In this document: one piece after another, positions 9,418-21,800 of the stretch
How the letters are laid out: each line of letters begins with the position of its first letter
Position numbering within the stretch: the first letter of the stretch is position 1
Assembly: GCA_036872755.1 (NCBI GenBank)
Contig: JAVHNS010000004.1
Location: 620,001 to 684,000 of the forward strand
Direction of reading: 5' to 3'
DNA length: 64,000 nucleotides
Source of the DNA: Orbilia blumenaviensis
Taxonomy: Eukaryota; Ascomycota; Orbiliomycetes; Orbiliales; Orbiliaceae
Notes under the pieces: generated by a model
What the model saw: the letters and a program-made list of their open reading frames with translations, nothing else
The model's database searches: none
Told to the model about the DNA's origin: nothing
Translations under genes and position numbers: made by a program

Positions 9418-11380
9418 ATCGGCCTCCTTTCGAGTAGCCTCGTGGTGTAACAGTAAGCTCCTTCTAGCAAGCGATTCGTTTGTAACAAAAGGTTCGGTAT
9501 GAAGATGGGAGGGATGAGCCGGGCTGTTGACAATAGCGGCGACAGTCGGTGAAGGTGACCGAAGACCTTGAAGAAAGTTCATTAGAAGGCCGGACGAGAG
9601 GAGGTCCCCGTGTAGTCTATAGAGACTACTCGTCACACCCTTGCAATCCCTATCCTTAAGAAAAGTCGGTCACGAGCGATATGCCGCGGTAGTTGTCGCT
9701 TTAAGGCGACTAGATTGGAAAATATAGTTCAAGAATTTAGAATCTGACTGTCGACGAAATGTTCGCGCTGCTGCTAATGCTTGTCCGTTACGGCGACAGC
9801 CTCGCTGGAGTAGCTGAGTGCGAAGGAGAGGTAGTAGTGGAATATCGCAGCTGTATGCTCATGATGCTGCTACGAAAAGCGAGAAAGGAGGTCGTTCGAG
9901 ATACGACCATCAAAGCTGACTGGATTAAACTGGCCTGGTCCGGTCTGGTCTGGTCAGGCACGAAGAATGGGGTTATGACGTCGGGGCCGACCGCGATAGC
10001 TGCTTCTATTCTGCGTCTCCGGAGCTTTTTGGCTTGTGAAGGAAGCTAGATTGCTGTCCGTCTTTGGCAGGCGCCCTCGATGCAGGTCAGATGCTGGATG
10101 ATGTCGGTGAGCAGAAGGATGGTTTATTAGTACCTCCTTTTCAGTAGTTGTAGGCGGGCGTATGCTTGATCCGGATGCTTTCTGGTTCCGAGCCCATGGC
10201 CATGGTCACATTCGGGACCTCTCGCTCTCACTCTCGATCTCAGCTGCACAGCCCCGGGCCCGATTGGGAAGTTTGCCACGCCACACAACGCACAAATTCC
10301 AACAAGTCGGTCAAGTAGTTTGTTTCCAAGTCGATATCTCCGTCGGAGGTCGCGTCTTATGTCCATTTGGGGCAGACGTCGCGCCTCTGGAATCCATTTT
10401 TCGATCTGTAAGGCAGTTCGCTTATTGGGAGGTGCATCTTGTTCCGCAGAGACAATAAAAAGTTGGCGAAGCGATGGCGAAAGCTTGTTTCGGCCTCCCT
10501 GTGGAGATTTTTCGAGGCAGGAGATCTGGGCCAGCTAGGTCATACGTATACCTGGTAACTAGTAGACTTGGCTGCATTCCTTAGCCCAGCATGCTGTATA
10601 AGACCACTTTCTGATGTCTCGGCGTTACTAAACAGTTGTGGTCAACAGCGCGCGGGACCGAGGCTACTCTAATTTCTGGGAATATCTGAATTAACTCGAG
10701 TTTGTTATTCCTTCCCTTCCTTTCTTCTCAAATAATCTCCCAGAACTTCTATTTCGCACCCGTCTCTTTCTTTTCCTTCATCCTCATCATTTAACATTTA
10801 CCAGCTTTTTTTTTTCACGTTCTTTGCATCAATACCTATCTATCTATGGAGCCAAAGCACCAATGCGGACGATATATCTACTTCAATCGAAACATGACTA
10901 GCTAGGTGGTGGACGGCTGCAACTTATCTTATGGACGCGTCCAGACGTTTGCCGGCTACCATCCAGCTCCTATGATACTGCCGGCTACCATGCCCCACAG
11001 TATCCATATAAGGTATGTACGCCCCTCATCACTCTGAACTATTGCTCCAAACAGCTAGTGACTTCCTTTCATGGTTGCCATTCTGTATAGAGCTCTAGCC
11101 ATTGGAAAATTCCCTCGGAGCGGTGCTAACGCTACCAAGTAGATGTTTCTCTCGCTATAGAACCAATTAGATGCCTTGCCCTACGCGTAACCGCGAATAG
11201 AGAGACATCAATTTATCTGCTTGACGTTCCAGAAATTGCTTCCGGACGTCAGAGTTATGATAAACCCCCATGCACGGACGTGAATCCCGACTGGCCAGAG
11301 CAATGGTTGGCAATTTTCTGCCTTGGATCTGGCTTAACGCTTACCCTTGACCATTGATCATTGAAATACCACTACATGCA
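9418..11380. other. Intergenic, upstream of the lipase gene
   Basis: Contains the lipase promoter and possibly the extended N-terminus up to 9636. A small TCTGG/TCCGG tandem lies near 9936-9958. A 13-bp direct repeat TGCCGGCTACCAT occurs at 10950 and 10979. No gene was recognised. Confidence 0.4.
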
Positions 11381-11383
11381 TGA

Positions 11384-12852
11384 AAAACTAAAGCACGATA
11401 CATAATTGGTTTCGAAACTCGCTTTAACCTATTGGGATTTACATCATCTTGGGCCCTCGCCATTTCACCAGCTGGCATGAAAAGACGAAGGAGATTATCA
11501 CCACCACCACAGTGTACTCCGGAGTTTCACTGTGCCCAATCCGCCTGGGAAAACTGATTCCCGGCGGCAGCCAAGGAGACGATAAATCGAAGTGTTATTG
11601 CTGCCGTAGATATCGCAAGTCTGGAGGCCCAGCTCGAAGAATACCCATAGAAAGATGCTCGGGGTAGGGGGCCAGTTCGCAACCAACCTCCTGAATATGC
11701 CCCCCTGCTACCATCGATCATAAAAATACTACAAAACCCCAAGCTGGGGCTATGTGCCCCAAGCTTGCTCTTATCAAACACTCCTGGGCACCGGGTCCGC
11801 GTAGGGGGCTAATGGTCGCAACTACAAACGATGAGCTGACTACCGTTGTCCCGTACCTAAGCCTGGGTAGCTGCCAGCCGCCCTACCTTTTAAGTAGTGG
11901 CGATGGCAGCAGTGTGCTAATTGCATGTGGTGGGGGGGTTGGGCGGCCCGAGCACTTGGATTCGAAATAACATAATATTATAATACATATACACAAATGT
12001 GCGTGACATTCTACCATAATCCCTTCTACAACTACCACCTATACCCTAGAAGTGAAGGCTAATATTGTAACTTTATAATACAGGAGAGTGCCACGAAGCC
12101 TAGGCGCCTACGAACGAGATGGCTACATCGTGGCGATATCGAAGAAGACGACTACCACATAAAACATCCAAGATATGGGGTTTTGATACCAGGGGGACTC
12201 GAGGTAAAGGTCATTAAGGAGTATCCTACAACTACATTTGCCGCACTACTACAACGACAACAATCTCAGCACGAGGAACACCGGTGCGAGCTATAATAAC
12301 AAGACTTTCAACTGCCAACACCGCTGAAAGAAGGACCGAATTATGAAGAGCCGACAGGGCCGTGGACGAAGGCCAATCGAACCCCGCGCATCGAGAGGAA
12401 GACCAGAAAAAGTTATGGCCCCGTGCGCCCGTGGATTCCAGATTGACTAACTAGCAAAAGAGGGGCAACGGGGGGAAGGATAATAGAACTACGCAAATCA
12501 TGTGTATATGGCTCTAAATTCAATTCTGCAGGCGATGTAAAGATGTTATACTTACTTTTTCTTCGTACTATGAAGCCACTGCACGTAGTGCCTCTCACGA
12601 TAAGGTCCGGCTTCCTTAAGAGCATGTAGTTTATGAAAAGTGTCTCCTTATAATTGATGAAACTAAATAAATACTATAGAGAACTTATACGAAGGGGACG
12701 AAGGCGAAGGTTGTTGGTATGACGATATTTATACCCTGCTGCGTACCAGTGACCAGCCCCCTCGACATGCCGGCCTATATAAAGCCGTATATCAAATACA
12801 ACAAGGCCCGGGGCGTTATAGGCAGTCGATACCGGGTCATGGGATACTGTGA
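11384..12852 (+). pseudogene. Degenerate coding remnant with CpA-to-TpA type stops
   Basis: Three plus-strand segments read like protein but are broken. Segment 1 (11384-11812) includes NRSVIAAVDIASLEAQLEEY and is cut by TGA at 11555, TAG at 11648 and TAA at 11810. Segment 2 starts behind a TACAG acceptor-like site at 12084, reads GLEVKVIKEYPTTTFAALLQ, meets TAA TAA at 12294-12299, then resumes in the same frame (TPLKEGPNYEEPTGPWTKAN) to a TGA at 12444. Segment 3 (12682-12852) is in another frame and includes GDEGEGCWYDDIYTLLRTSD. The TAG and TAA stops are what CAG and CAA codons become by C-to-T change at CpA, the preferred RIP target. I do not recognise the parent gene; it could be a host duplicate or a mobile-element protein. 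Confidence is low because codon-like appearance was judged by eye. Confidence 0.35.
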
Positions 12853-13774
12853 GCGTTTTCCTAGACTACGGAAGACACTTTTTGTCGATAGGCTAGATGG
12901 CCTCCATACATATCTCAATGCATATAATAACTCCAACGGGGATCGGATTCAGTGGAGAAAAGATTGGAAGTGACGAAAAGCTACGTAAGTCGAATATAGG
13001 AAGGTTTAAACCAATGTTAGCAGCTATTGGAGTTGGTGGGATACCTACAGAAAGTATATGGAGGAAATGTGTTCCAAACATCAAGTATGTACGATATACG
13101 GTCTACATATACACATAGTATATAGAAACGGCAGTATGAGAAGATCAAAAAAAGCCTATGCCTAAGCTATGGATAGTAAAAAGAAAGTATGTAATATCCA
13201 AAAGAGGGTATCAAGAAATAGGCGGAAAACAGCAATATGAGTTCATAAGATATGCACGATAAAATCCAAGAAGCCAAAGAAAAGAAGAACGGTACTTGCT
13301 AAATCCAGTGAATATAAAATAGGAAAAAAGAAAGTATACTCACGGCAAAGGGAGAAATATGGAAAGAGTTCCAGAAATTAAACCACAGAGGGGGGAGAAA
13401 GAAGACAGGGAAAGCAAGTTCAGTTAGTTAGTCCGTCGACGTCGTAGTCAGATCATACAAGAAAGGAGCAGACTCCACACCCAATATTCGCAGTAATCCA
13501 GGGGATCTAACTATTTGCCCCCATTTTGTTGTGGGTTCCCCACTAGCAATTGCAAAACGACCGCGAATGATTTTTTTCCATCTCGTAATATTGCGAGATC
13601 AACCCGTAATGCATATGTGAAAATATGCTAAGTATGAGCGCATAGGAGGGTGCGCATGGCTTATAATTATAAGCCGGATAGTCCATCCATTTTTCTCCAT
13701 TTCTTTCTAAAGAATGCCAGATGAAGGTGAAAAAAAAAAAAGACCGAGAAAGAAAATTGCCCTCTTTCCCCAGT
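12853..13774. other. Intergenic, A-rich, no gene seen
   Basis: A purine-rich plus strand between the degenerate remnant and the 3' end of the 209-aa membrane protein gene. Only short ORFs are present. Confidence 0.4.
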
Positions 13775-14404
13775 TTAAAAGGTTTCCTCCGTAAAAACAC
13801 TACTCCTGCCCGTATCGGTACTCCTCCTAACTTTATTGTCGTCTCCAAACGGATTATTCCCCTTAGCGGCGCCGCTGGCTGGTCCTCTATTCGCAGCAAT
13901 ATCGTATCCGGGCCTTGGACTTCTACTCCTACTCCTTCCTCTGGGCGGGCTGTCGTCCTCCTCTTCCCACCGGCCAGCTCTTCCTCCAGCACCATTGTTA
14001 CTGTTGTTATTATGCCTGGAAGTATTCGTATCTACTCTTAGTCCCATTTCTGCATCCTCCTCGTAATACCCTCCGTAACCCCTAGAATCCCATGCACCCT
14101 CATCCTCACCAAGAGGCCCAAACTCTCCACGAGAGTTACCTTTCTTCTTCCCAAATATACCTAAGAACTTCCCATTGCCACTACCACCGCCACCGGCCTG
14201 TGTTGAGGATTTATGATGACGGGTCCGAGGACCTGTGGATTGGTAAACGGGGTTTGAAGAAGGTGGACGGAAATATGCGATTAATGGCGGAGATGGAAGG
14301 CCAAGACGTCGGGCGCGGAGGTTTAGGTGTACAACCCAGATCAAGCAGCCGAGAACTACGCCGCCGGCGATGACGATCAGGAGAATTGCGAAGGAGGAGA
14401 GCAT
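13775..14404 (-). CDS. Small single-pass membrane protein with RS-rich tail (209 aa)
   Basis: A single-exon frame. Residues about 4-27 form one strong hydrophobic helix (FAILLIVIAGGVVLGCLIWVV), followed by a basic HLNLRARRLGLPSPPL segment. This layout (N-terminal helix, LRARRLGLPSPPL-type juxtamembrane motif, low-complexity tail) resembles a family common in filamentous ascomycetes whose members are often labelled hypothetical or acid-phosphatase-like; I see no phosphatase motif here. The tail is Gly/Ser/Asn-rich, with an RGRSRSRSPRPGYD stretch and a conserved-looking NPFGDD before the end. The topology is probably helix in and tail cytosolic. Function is unknown. Confidence 0.7.
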   Translation of the reverse strand: MLSSFAILLIVIAGGVVLGCLIWVVHLNLRARRLGLPSPPLIAYFRPPSSNPVYQSTGPRTRHHKSSTQAGGGGSGNGKFLGIFGKKKGNSRGEFGPLGEDEGAWDSRGYGGYYEEDAEMGLRVDTNTSRHNNNSNNGAGGRAGRWEEEDDSPPRGRSRSRSPRPGYDIAANRGPASGAAKGNNPFGDDNKVRRSTDTGRSSVFTEETF

Positions 14405-15671
14405 CGTCTATATAGTTTGTATACGTCTATGTTTGCGTGTTTCTACTGTGGGAAGGGAAAGGAGGGATATTTAAAGGGGCGGGAGGCTCCTTGTTGGATA
14501 AGCTGGCTATATTCAAGATGTAGCTGGCAAAAAAGGGAGTTTTTGGGTGTGCTTTCGCTTTAAGTGGCTCTTTCTTGGGTTAGATGGTCATGCTGATACC
14601 GGAGAGATTGGAAGGTTCCGTGAGATTAGAGATCGTGGATGTCCGGATGAGATGGAGGTGGCACGGGATGTTGGGATGCCGTGGATATATGAGGTACGTC
14701 TGCGGTCCGAAGTAAGCTCAGGAGTGGTCGCGGAAGAGCTAGGAGAGGGTACTCTACTCTATTGGAACCCTCTCAAAGATGTGACGTTGTGGTTAACCAC
14801 CGCTCTGCGTTGCGACAGCATGCAACCTTGCCCGACCAAGAAAACAAAAAAACGCCCCAGAAGCCAGATCGATGATAACTTCTGCAGCTGGGGTTTGACT
14901 CTTTTTGATCTCTTTGCTTGCTTGGGCCCGAAATTTATGTATGGAAATGGAACATGCATGAAAAAACGGTGTGAAGACTAAGAAATCGGTTCCAGCGATT
15001 GAGTTTTGTAGTCGCACATCTGCGGCTTTGCGAGCTTTTCCTGGGATGCGAAGAGAGAGAGGCGGGTCCTGCTTCTAATTATGGATTCACGAGATAAGCA
15101 CGTTTTTGCTCTCTCTCCATGGAGTTCTCACCGGGTATTACTGAGCCTTTGCGTCCACACTGAATCCAGGGCTGAATTTGGGTGGGCACACCGCACATAG
15201 CTGCGGAGAAGAGTTTGCCTAGTCCCGAAAACCCCTGCCTTGCGTAATCAAGAAGATCTACTATCGGTTTCATTTTTTGAGAGCGAGAGAGCGGTCCAAA
15301 TATATCAAAAAGCATAATCATGAGCAAACCGGTCCATAGCAAAACATCGATCAGCTCGCAGTGTTCAAAGTAATTGATACAAACTCATTCGATATCATTC
15401 TGTTGATTCAGTCCGCGTTTAGGCGCCCAGAGCTAGACTGAATAAGCTTATAGCCTAGTTGTAAGGAAATCAAGCACTTGCGTGAAATCTGCAAACATAT
15501 CAAAAGAGAAAAGTCAGATGGGCCGAGATATATATAGATACATGGGTAGTATAATATACACAACGGCTTAGTATTTGTCATGATTCAAATTTCACCCATC
15601 CAACAGTGCCGCGATTCTTGGTGTACCTGATCTGAGTTTTTTAGATGCCCAGCCCCTGGCGCTAGCTAGCC
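14405..15671. other. Intergenic, no gene seen
   Basis: Contains the promoter of the 209-aa protein and the 3' flank of the 430-aa membrane protein. ORFs here are short and mutually overlapping, with no family resemblance. Confidence 0.45.
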
Positions 15672-16964
15672 CTACGCATCTAACTTAACTCGATAAATCC
15701 CGACTTTTTGCTTGAAAACTTCCGTGGCAAGCTTATAATCCATGTTCTCCCTAGCGCTTTTCACTTGCTCCAGAATTCCCCGACACTCATTGGAAACCGC
15801 CTTGCCGAAATCATTATTACCGGAATCCATCTTCGCTAGGGCGGTCGTAATTTCTTGCAACCAGCTGTCCCTACGCTTGTTGTTTGGCATAAACGAATCC
15901 ATATAATCCCAACGACCAACTTCAAACCTCCGTTCTATGCCTGGTAGTGTACCGATAAAGACTAGCGCCGCTTTTCGGCGACTAAACCCGATAGGTGGGA
16001 GCCGCCTTGCGACTGACGGCTGCGCATCCAAAAGCATGTCGGGGTTCAGTCGGGATACTAAAGCGGGTGGTACAAGCATAAGCAAATAACATATCATCCA
16101 AACCGCAGATCCCCATACATCATTCGAGTTGCCGTTAAATAGGCTCGCAAGTGTTGTTGCTTGTATAATAAGGACCAATATAATCAGGCGTGAGATGTAG
16201 CGCACTATTTTCCAATTACTGATACGTATTGGGATGTTCGTAAGACTGTGTAATTGAGAAGAGTAGCCAATAATAACATCTATATCAGGCGAACTCCAAG
16301 TCTTCGTAATGATGTGAGCGTCGAGTGCGGCACCGCCGGCTACGGTCAAAGATATATCTTTCTCAAGGGCGGTTTTGTTCGCGAAGATCAGTCTTGTAGT
16401 ATGCTGTAAGGCAAAGAGGAGAATCGTGTTGATGATTAGGCAGCACATTGGAACCGCGCCAATGGTTATGCCGTTCAAGACCAACCCTGAGCAGATAGTA
16501 ACGAGAGTAAGAATCTCAACGACCGTTATAATCCATGACCAGAGAGACGGAGAAGAGAGGTTCGGCATCGCAGTAGTTGGCATAATATATGTAATATGCA
16601 CTCTTGCCCTCTGGGGGCTAAATTCCAGCTCGGAATCATTAGGATCCAGGTCACCACGACCAATAAGGGACGAACCCTCCAAGAATGCCTCGTTCATAAG
16701 CGGAAATGTATTTCCATGTCGAACGGACGATACTGACGCCCCCCTTGACGTAGAATAATTCGACAGGATTTCCAGGGAGCTTAGGTTCCAAATACGACTA
16801 AGATCTTTGATACAGCCAGTTATTGGTGAAGGTATTGCAAGTCTGCTTCCAACGATAGCAACTAGTGCTGAGTTTACTCTTAGTGAATCTGCGTATAGAG
16901 CCAGCGGTGCATATGATAGGATCATGGCTGCATCGGAGAGCCAGGTTGAGCTAAAGATACTCAT
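15672..16964 (-). CDS. Multipass membrane protein, unrecognised (430 aa)
   Basis: One uninterrupted frame. Hydrophobic helices are visible around residues 140-165 (WSWIITVVEILTLVTICSGL), 168-195 (ITIGAVPMCCLIINTILLFA), 255-280 (ISRLIILVLIIQATTLASLF) and 285-305 (GSAVWMICYLLMLVPPALVS), with a weaker one at the N-terminus. The last 110 residues are hydrophilic and Lys/Arg/Asp-rich, probably a cytosolic domain. I see no transporter signature. It may be one of the lineage-specific fungal membrane proteins of unknown role. The N-terminus begins abruptly with a hydrophobic stretch, so an upstream exon is possible, but no convincing one was found. Confidence 0.6.
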   Translation of the reverse strand: MSIFSSTWLSDAAMILSYAPLALYADSLRVNSALVAIVGSRLAIPSPITGCIKDLSRIWNLSSLEILSNYSTSRGASVSSVRHGNTFPLMNEAFLEGSSLIGRGDLDPNDSELEFSPQRARVHITYIMPTTAMPNLSSPSLWSWIITVVEILTLVTICSGLVLNGITIGAVPMCCLIINTILLFALQHTTRLIFANKTALEKDISLTVAGGAALDAHIITKTWSSPDIDVIIGYSSQLHSLTNIPIRISNWKIVRYISRLIILVLIIQATTLASLFNGNSNDVWGSAVWMICYLLMLVPPALVSRLNPDMLLDAQPSVARRLPPIGFSRRKAALVFIGTLPGIERRFEVGRWDYMDSFMPNNKRRDSWLQEITTALAKMDSGNNDFGKAVSNECRGILEQVKSARENMDYKLATEVFKQKVGIYRVKLDA

Positions 16965-18662
16965 TATCCCGCCTTATAACCAGTACAAAAGAGTGTAATG
17001 TCTGCAAAGTTTGTGTTGATTCGAGTTGTTTGCGTGAGAAGGAATCCCCTTTCAGGAATAATACAATGTTAGCCTTTGGGCGACGGCGAGCCAAGGTTAA
17101 ATAGTTCATTATCGGGGACGGTAGGGGCTATAGAAGCCCTAGCGCTGCATGGTCTTTTGTTACAGGCGCGTCCCACACTGGTTAGGGTTATGTACTGCGG
17201 TGCTGAAGGTCTATGGATCCCGCAGCCTCCTTACTTAAAATGTTTCAGCTAAGGTAAGTACCCACTCACCTAGCTGAAGACTGGTAGCCCTACTCTTGTA
17301 ACAGGTAGTTTCATCTTGATAAACGCAACCACAAGTACATTTGATGTAAGTAAATACTTTGAGGGTTCGTTTTGCGCGCCAGTGTTGCTAAAACCGGATA
17401 GCATACTGGAGGGACTGCATTTTCACGAAATTCTACTTCTGCTATAAAATCAAACAACGGCACTGCCACTATGCGCTGCAATGCAGCGTAGGAAAATCTT
17501 TAAACTAGCCAATTGATCTAAACTATATCAGTGCTGCGACTTTTGGTCGGCGTGATAGGGTTGCTAACTAATAGAACTAAATGTACGACCATCGATGTTG
17601 CATACATAGAATGCTAAAGAAAAAAACCGCCTAGGCAGCCTCGCTGTATGTACATGTATGTGCATTTTTCATCTTGGTATGATTTGATTCGTTCATAGAG
17701 CCGGGATGGTATGGAAAATATGCAGCAGAAGGAGGGGTAGAACGAAAACGTAATACCGCATAGTGTCGGCGCCTCTGAACCAGCAAGGAGAGCCTGCGCG
17801 CCGGGGGTCGAGAAATTTGGGATGATGTAAAGAAAAATCGATAAAGCAAATTATGAAGAGGTAGAACTATAGAGCTCCGGTCGTAATTGCGCAGCTATAC
17901 GCATGTGGATATATCTATCTGATTCTAGAATTTTATCGTTGCTGCAAAGCTGCAAAGTCGAGCACTGTGTTCGTCAAATTTAAAGTATGTACGCACACTC
18001 TGAATACCCATGTACTTACATGCATGTATACACGTAGCTGCCTCGCTAAAACTGGACAAAATACCCAATGGCTGATAGTAATTTCTAGAATAACAATCTA
18101 CTGTGCAAGTTTGATCTATTGAGCTGGCAATTGAGCACCTGATGCTTACATGTAAGTAATTACAGGTGAAAATTTGAATGAACAAAGCGGGGAACTGGTC
18201 AACGAGGGGGCCTGGAGAGCTACTACGGTCCCAGGAAATTGAACTGAGATTTTACTTGATAGGTCCTTGCTAAGTATATGTCGCCAGTGCCAGCGCTCAG
18301 ATATCTAAATACTTAAGAATCTCGTTGCTAAAGGACGAGTAAGCTCAGCTGAGCGTTATTCCTTTTAGTTTTATAAACTCTTGACATATATACTGCTATA
18401 GGTAGGTATAAATACTTATTTACGTATACATATCTTGCTCGTAATCAAGCCTTCCGCATACAGGAACATACATCGTATATGCACGGATATTCTCGTAGTA
18501 TATGATACTTCGTTGGCAAGGTAATGCACGAAGAAATTTACAGGCTTGGTAGAGCCGTTCGGCCGTCAAAACAAACTTCCCAGCCGACGTAAAAGAGTCG
18601 TCATTTCTCGAGTTAGCCTGAGGGCCCCGGGACCCGCTAACGCTCCCAAGCCCCACGTTTGC

Positions 18663-18703
<41 letters not shown>

Positions 18704-18836
18704 TACATATACTCCAACTCTAGTATAATGTACAAGACAAAGTCTCACAGCCCAAGCTAGCTCCAAGACCATACAGCCAACTCGATCGACACAAAAACCA
18801 ACAAGGCAGCCTTGCCGTTGCTCACTTTTACTAGTA
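16965..18836. other. Intergenic between divergent genes
   Basis: About 1.9 kb, AT-rich, with many short ORFs and none convincing. It includes the AT dinucleotide tract near 18666-18697 and the HET-ankyrin promoter. Confidence 0.45.
18666..18697. repeat. (AT)16 dinucleotide microsatellite
   Basis: An uninterrupted alternating AT tract of about 32 bases. It lies roughly 140 bp upstream of the HET-ankyrin start codon, in the probable promoter or 5' UTR. Confidence 0.9.
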
Positions 18837-21800
18837 ATGGCAGCCCGTGACTTTGAGAGTATCGCATCGCAATTTGACTTCTGCCGGAATCGTATCTGGT
18901 ACGCAGCAAAACCCCTCCAACCCAAGGATCAGATGACCTTTCGAAACTTCCTAAAAGAGATAAGAAAACTACATCGGGACCAAATAGGGTCACATGATGA
19001 CGCTTCACACGAGACCAGCCATTCATCATGTACTTTCGATTTTTGCGAACATTCTCGGTTAGATTTCACACAAGTAGCCCAACGACATGTTTGTAACAAC
19101 GAGGGGGAATGCACCCAAACAGTATTTCCGATGCACAAGCTGGAGGAGGCTATAAACGAAGATAAATCAACTGTGTGGGCGCTTGACCATGAGAATTTGG
19201 TTGAACGACCATACCCCTTCATGGCAATATCTCACGTTTGGTCAGATGGCACTGGAGGGGGGGCGTGGCCCTCGGGGACGGTGAATAGCTGTATATATGA
19301 ATTCTTCAAAACAATTGCGGCAAGATTCCGATGCCGTGGAATATGGTGGGATACAGTTTGTATTCCAGCAGGGAAGGTAGGCAAATATGTTAAAATGGCA
19401 AATGTACTATTATTGTCCTGAAGGACCTCAGCTAACGTGCTGAACAGGAACCCCGTAGTAAGGCTATCGTCAAAATGTACAGAAACTACGAGGATGCGCG
19501 CATCACACTAGTCCACGATTGTTTTCTTCAAAAATGGGAATGGATCAATGCGGAAACTGCATGTTTCGCGATTTTAATATCGCCATGGTTCAGCAGAGGC
19601 TGGACGGCCCTGGAACTAATGAAATCTCGCAAGGTCAAGATCTTATTTAAGGGAGGAGAAATCAAAGATCTCGATGAGGATATTCTTGCAAAACGGAAAG
19701 ATTCCCCGAGGCATAAAGTCATGTCTAAAATAATAAAGAATTTGCGAACTGGTACCATAAACTCGATTGGTAAGCTACTGAAAGTCCTCGGCTCGCGAAA
19801 TACTTCATGGCCCCGCGACATCGCAATCATTTCGAGCCAGTTGGTTGGCATTACACCGAAACCGAAAGCTTCACAGCAAGAAATATACCGGCTCATTCTT
19901 GCCAAGATTGGTAAAATAGCCCACAGGAATCTTTTCCACGACTCCATCCCTATGCTCAAGGCCTTCACATGGTGTCCAACAAACCTGTTCGATATGCCTT
20001 ATTCCTGGTCTAAGTCATCCGATCCGGGCTTAGATATTGATAAAGCTGGACAAGTAAAGGGTAAATGGCTTCTACTTGTTGGGTTTAAATTCGACCTAGA
20101 GACAATTAAACAAAGATGCCTCTGGGACAACGTGCACCATCTAGTGTGGTCAAAGATTGAGCAGCTCCTCGAAGATGACAATGGTAGTGGACGCTATAGA
20201 TTCCTTGCTGACCCTGGGGCCGATAGTATACTCAGGGTATTACTTGTCAGGCAGGATTCGAATTTTCCAGAGATCAACGACAATTGGAATGCTGAATTTA
20301 TTGGGCAACTGCAGTTACTCCGGCCTATCAACGTCAACAAGATTAACTATGCCGCGTATACCAATGGGGAGTGCAGCGAGGAGTCCTGTATGGAATGCGA
20401 TGTGACTATTATCGGAGAGGCCAGAAGTGGAAATAGCATGGTCGATAGATCAGAGCATACTAGTGACTCGGACACTGGGGACGATTTAATGGACTCTTGG
20501 ATCAAGCTTACAGACGATACCAATGCTTCCGAAAAATACCCCTTCAGTACTCCCCCATTGCACTCGATTGCTCGGAATGGAGATGTGGCTATATTCCGAA
20601 AATTGCTATCAAAGTATAAACACGAGGTGAACTGGAATGACCGGGATAAAGATGGGTGGACACCGCTCCATCATGCGGTCTGGCACTGTCAAAAAGCGAT
20701 AGTTGATGTAATACTTGATCATAAGAGCTTCGATTTACAGGTCATAAACAATAGTGATCGGATCGGACAGAAAGTATTGCATCTTGCGGCGGAGCGCGGA
20801 AATGAGAATATATTGGCCAGGATTTTGAGTGTGTACATGTCTGCAATGAGCGGGGTACATATGAGTTTAGAAGATTGGCTTGCGAGTCTATCTACCAACA
20901 CGAACGGAGGAGGTTACGCGAACAGGGAACCGTTCGAAACTTATCTTCATAGGCTGGTCCTCGGAGGATCACGTGAGAGCTACGAGTTGTCCAAGAAATA
21001 TTCAGTATTATGGACACATCGTTCCACGAGCGGGAGCATTAACCTTTGGAACACCGCAGATCATTATGGCCAGACGCCACTACACTTTGCTGCCCAGATC
21101 GGAAACCTCTATGCAGCCTATGACCTAGCGAAATTCACTAATCTGAACCTTGAGGATTCTAACGGGCTAACACCGTTACAACTTGCTCTTGAGAATGGGC
21201 ACGAAGAGTTGGCGTTAGGCCTATTCGAGCTTGGATATATGCGCAACTCCGAAGCTAATTTCCTCACGGGCGCCAGCACGCAAGGTGCATTTCTAACGGC
21301 TGCCAAAACGGGACATACTCGATTTCTGAAGGCGGTTATAGAAAGTAACCGTAACATCCACGTCGCGTGCTCACCGACAGCGCTGAGCAGAGCCATAGAA
21401 TTCGGGAACTTGAGTGTTGTTGAAATCTTGCTATCCAGCAGAAGGTGCAAAAGATGTGATATTGAAGACGGGTTTGATCATCTCCGACGCGGATCTGATA
21501 GGGGGGCTACGCCGTTATCGCTCGCCTCCCAGGGAAAGATGGAGAATAGATTAGCAATTATGGAATTGCTTATTATCGATGGCGCTGATGTTCATGGGAC
21601 CAACGTCAGCGAACTGTTTCTGAAGGGCGCAGAAGAAGGTAACATCGATTTAATAAGCCGCCTTGGGGTCGAATATCTCGAACACAAAGATGCCGACGGA
21701 AGGACACCATTAGCATTGGCGGCATATAATTGTCACGCTAGTATAGTCGAATATCTACTCAAAATAAAGGCGGATACGACAGCCATAGACGACAACGGGA

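Noticed and set aside
9759..10049. 96-codon ORF upstream of the lipase gene
   Set aside because: No domain; composition is driven by local TGG/GTC repeats.
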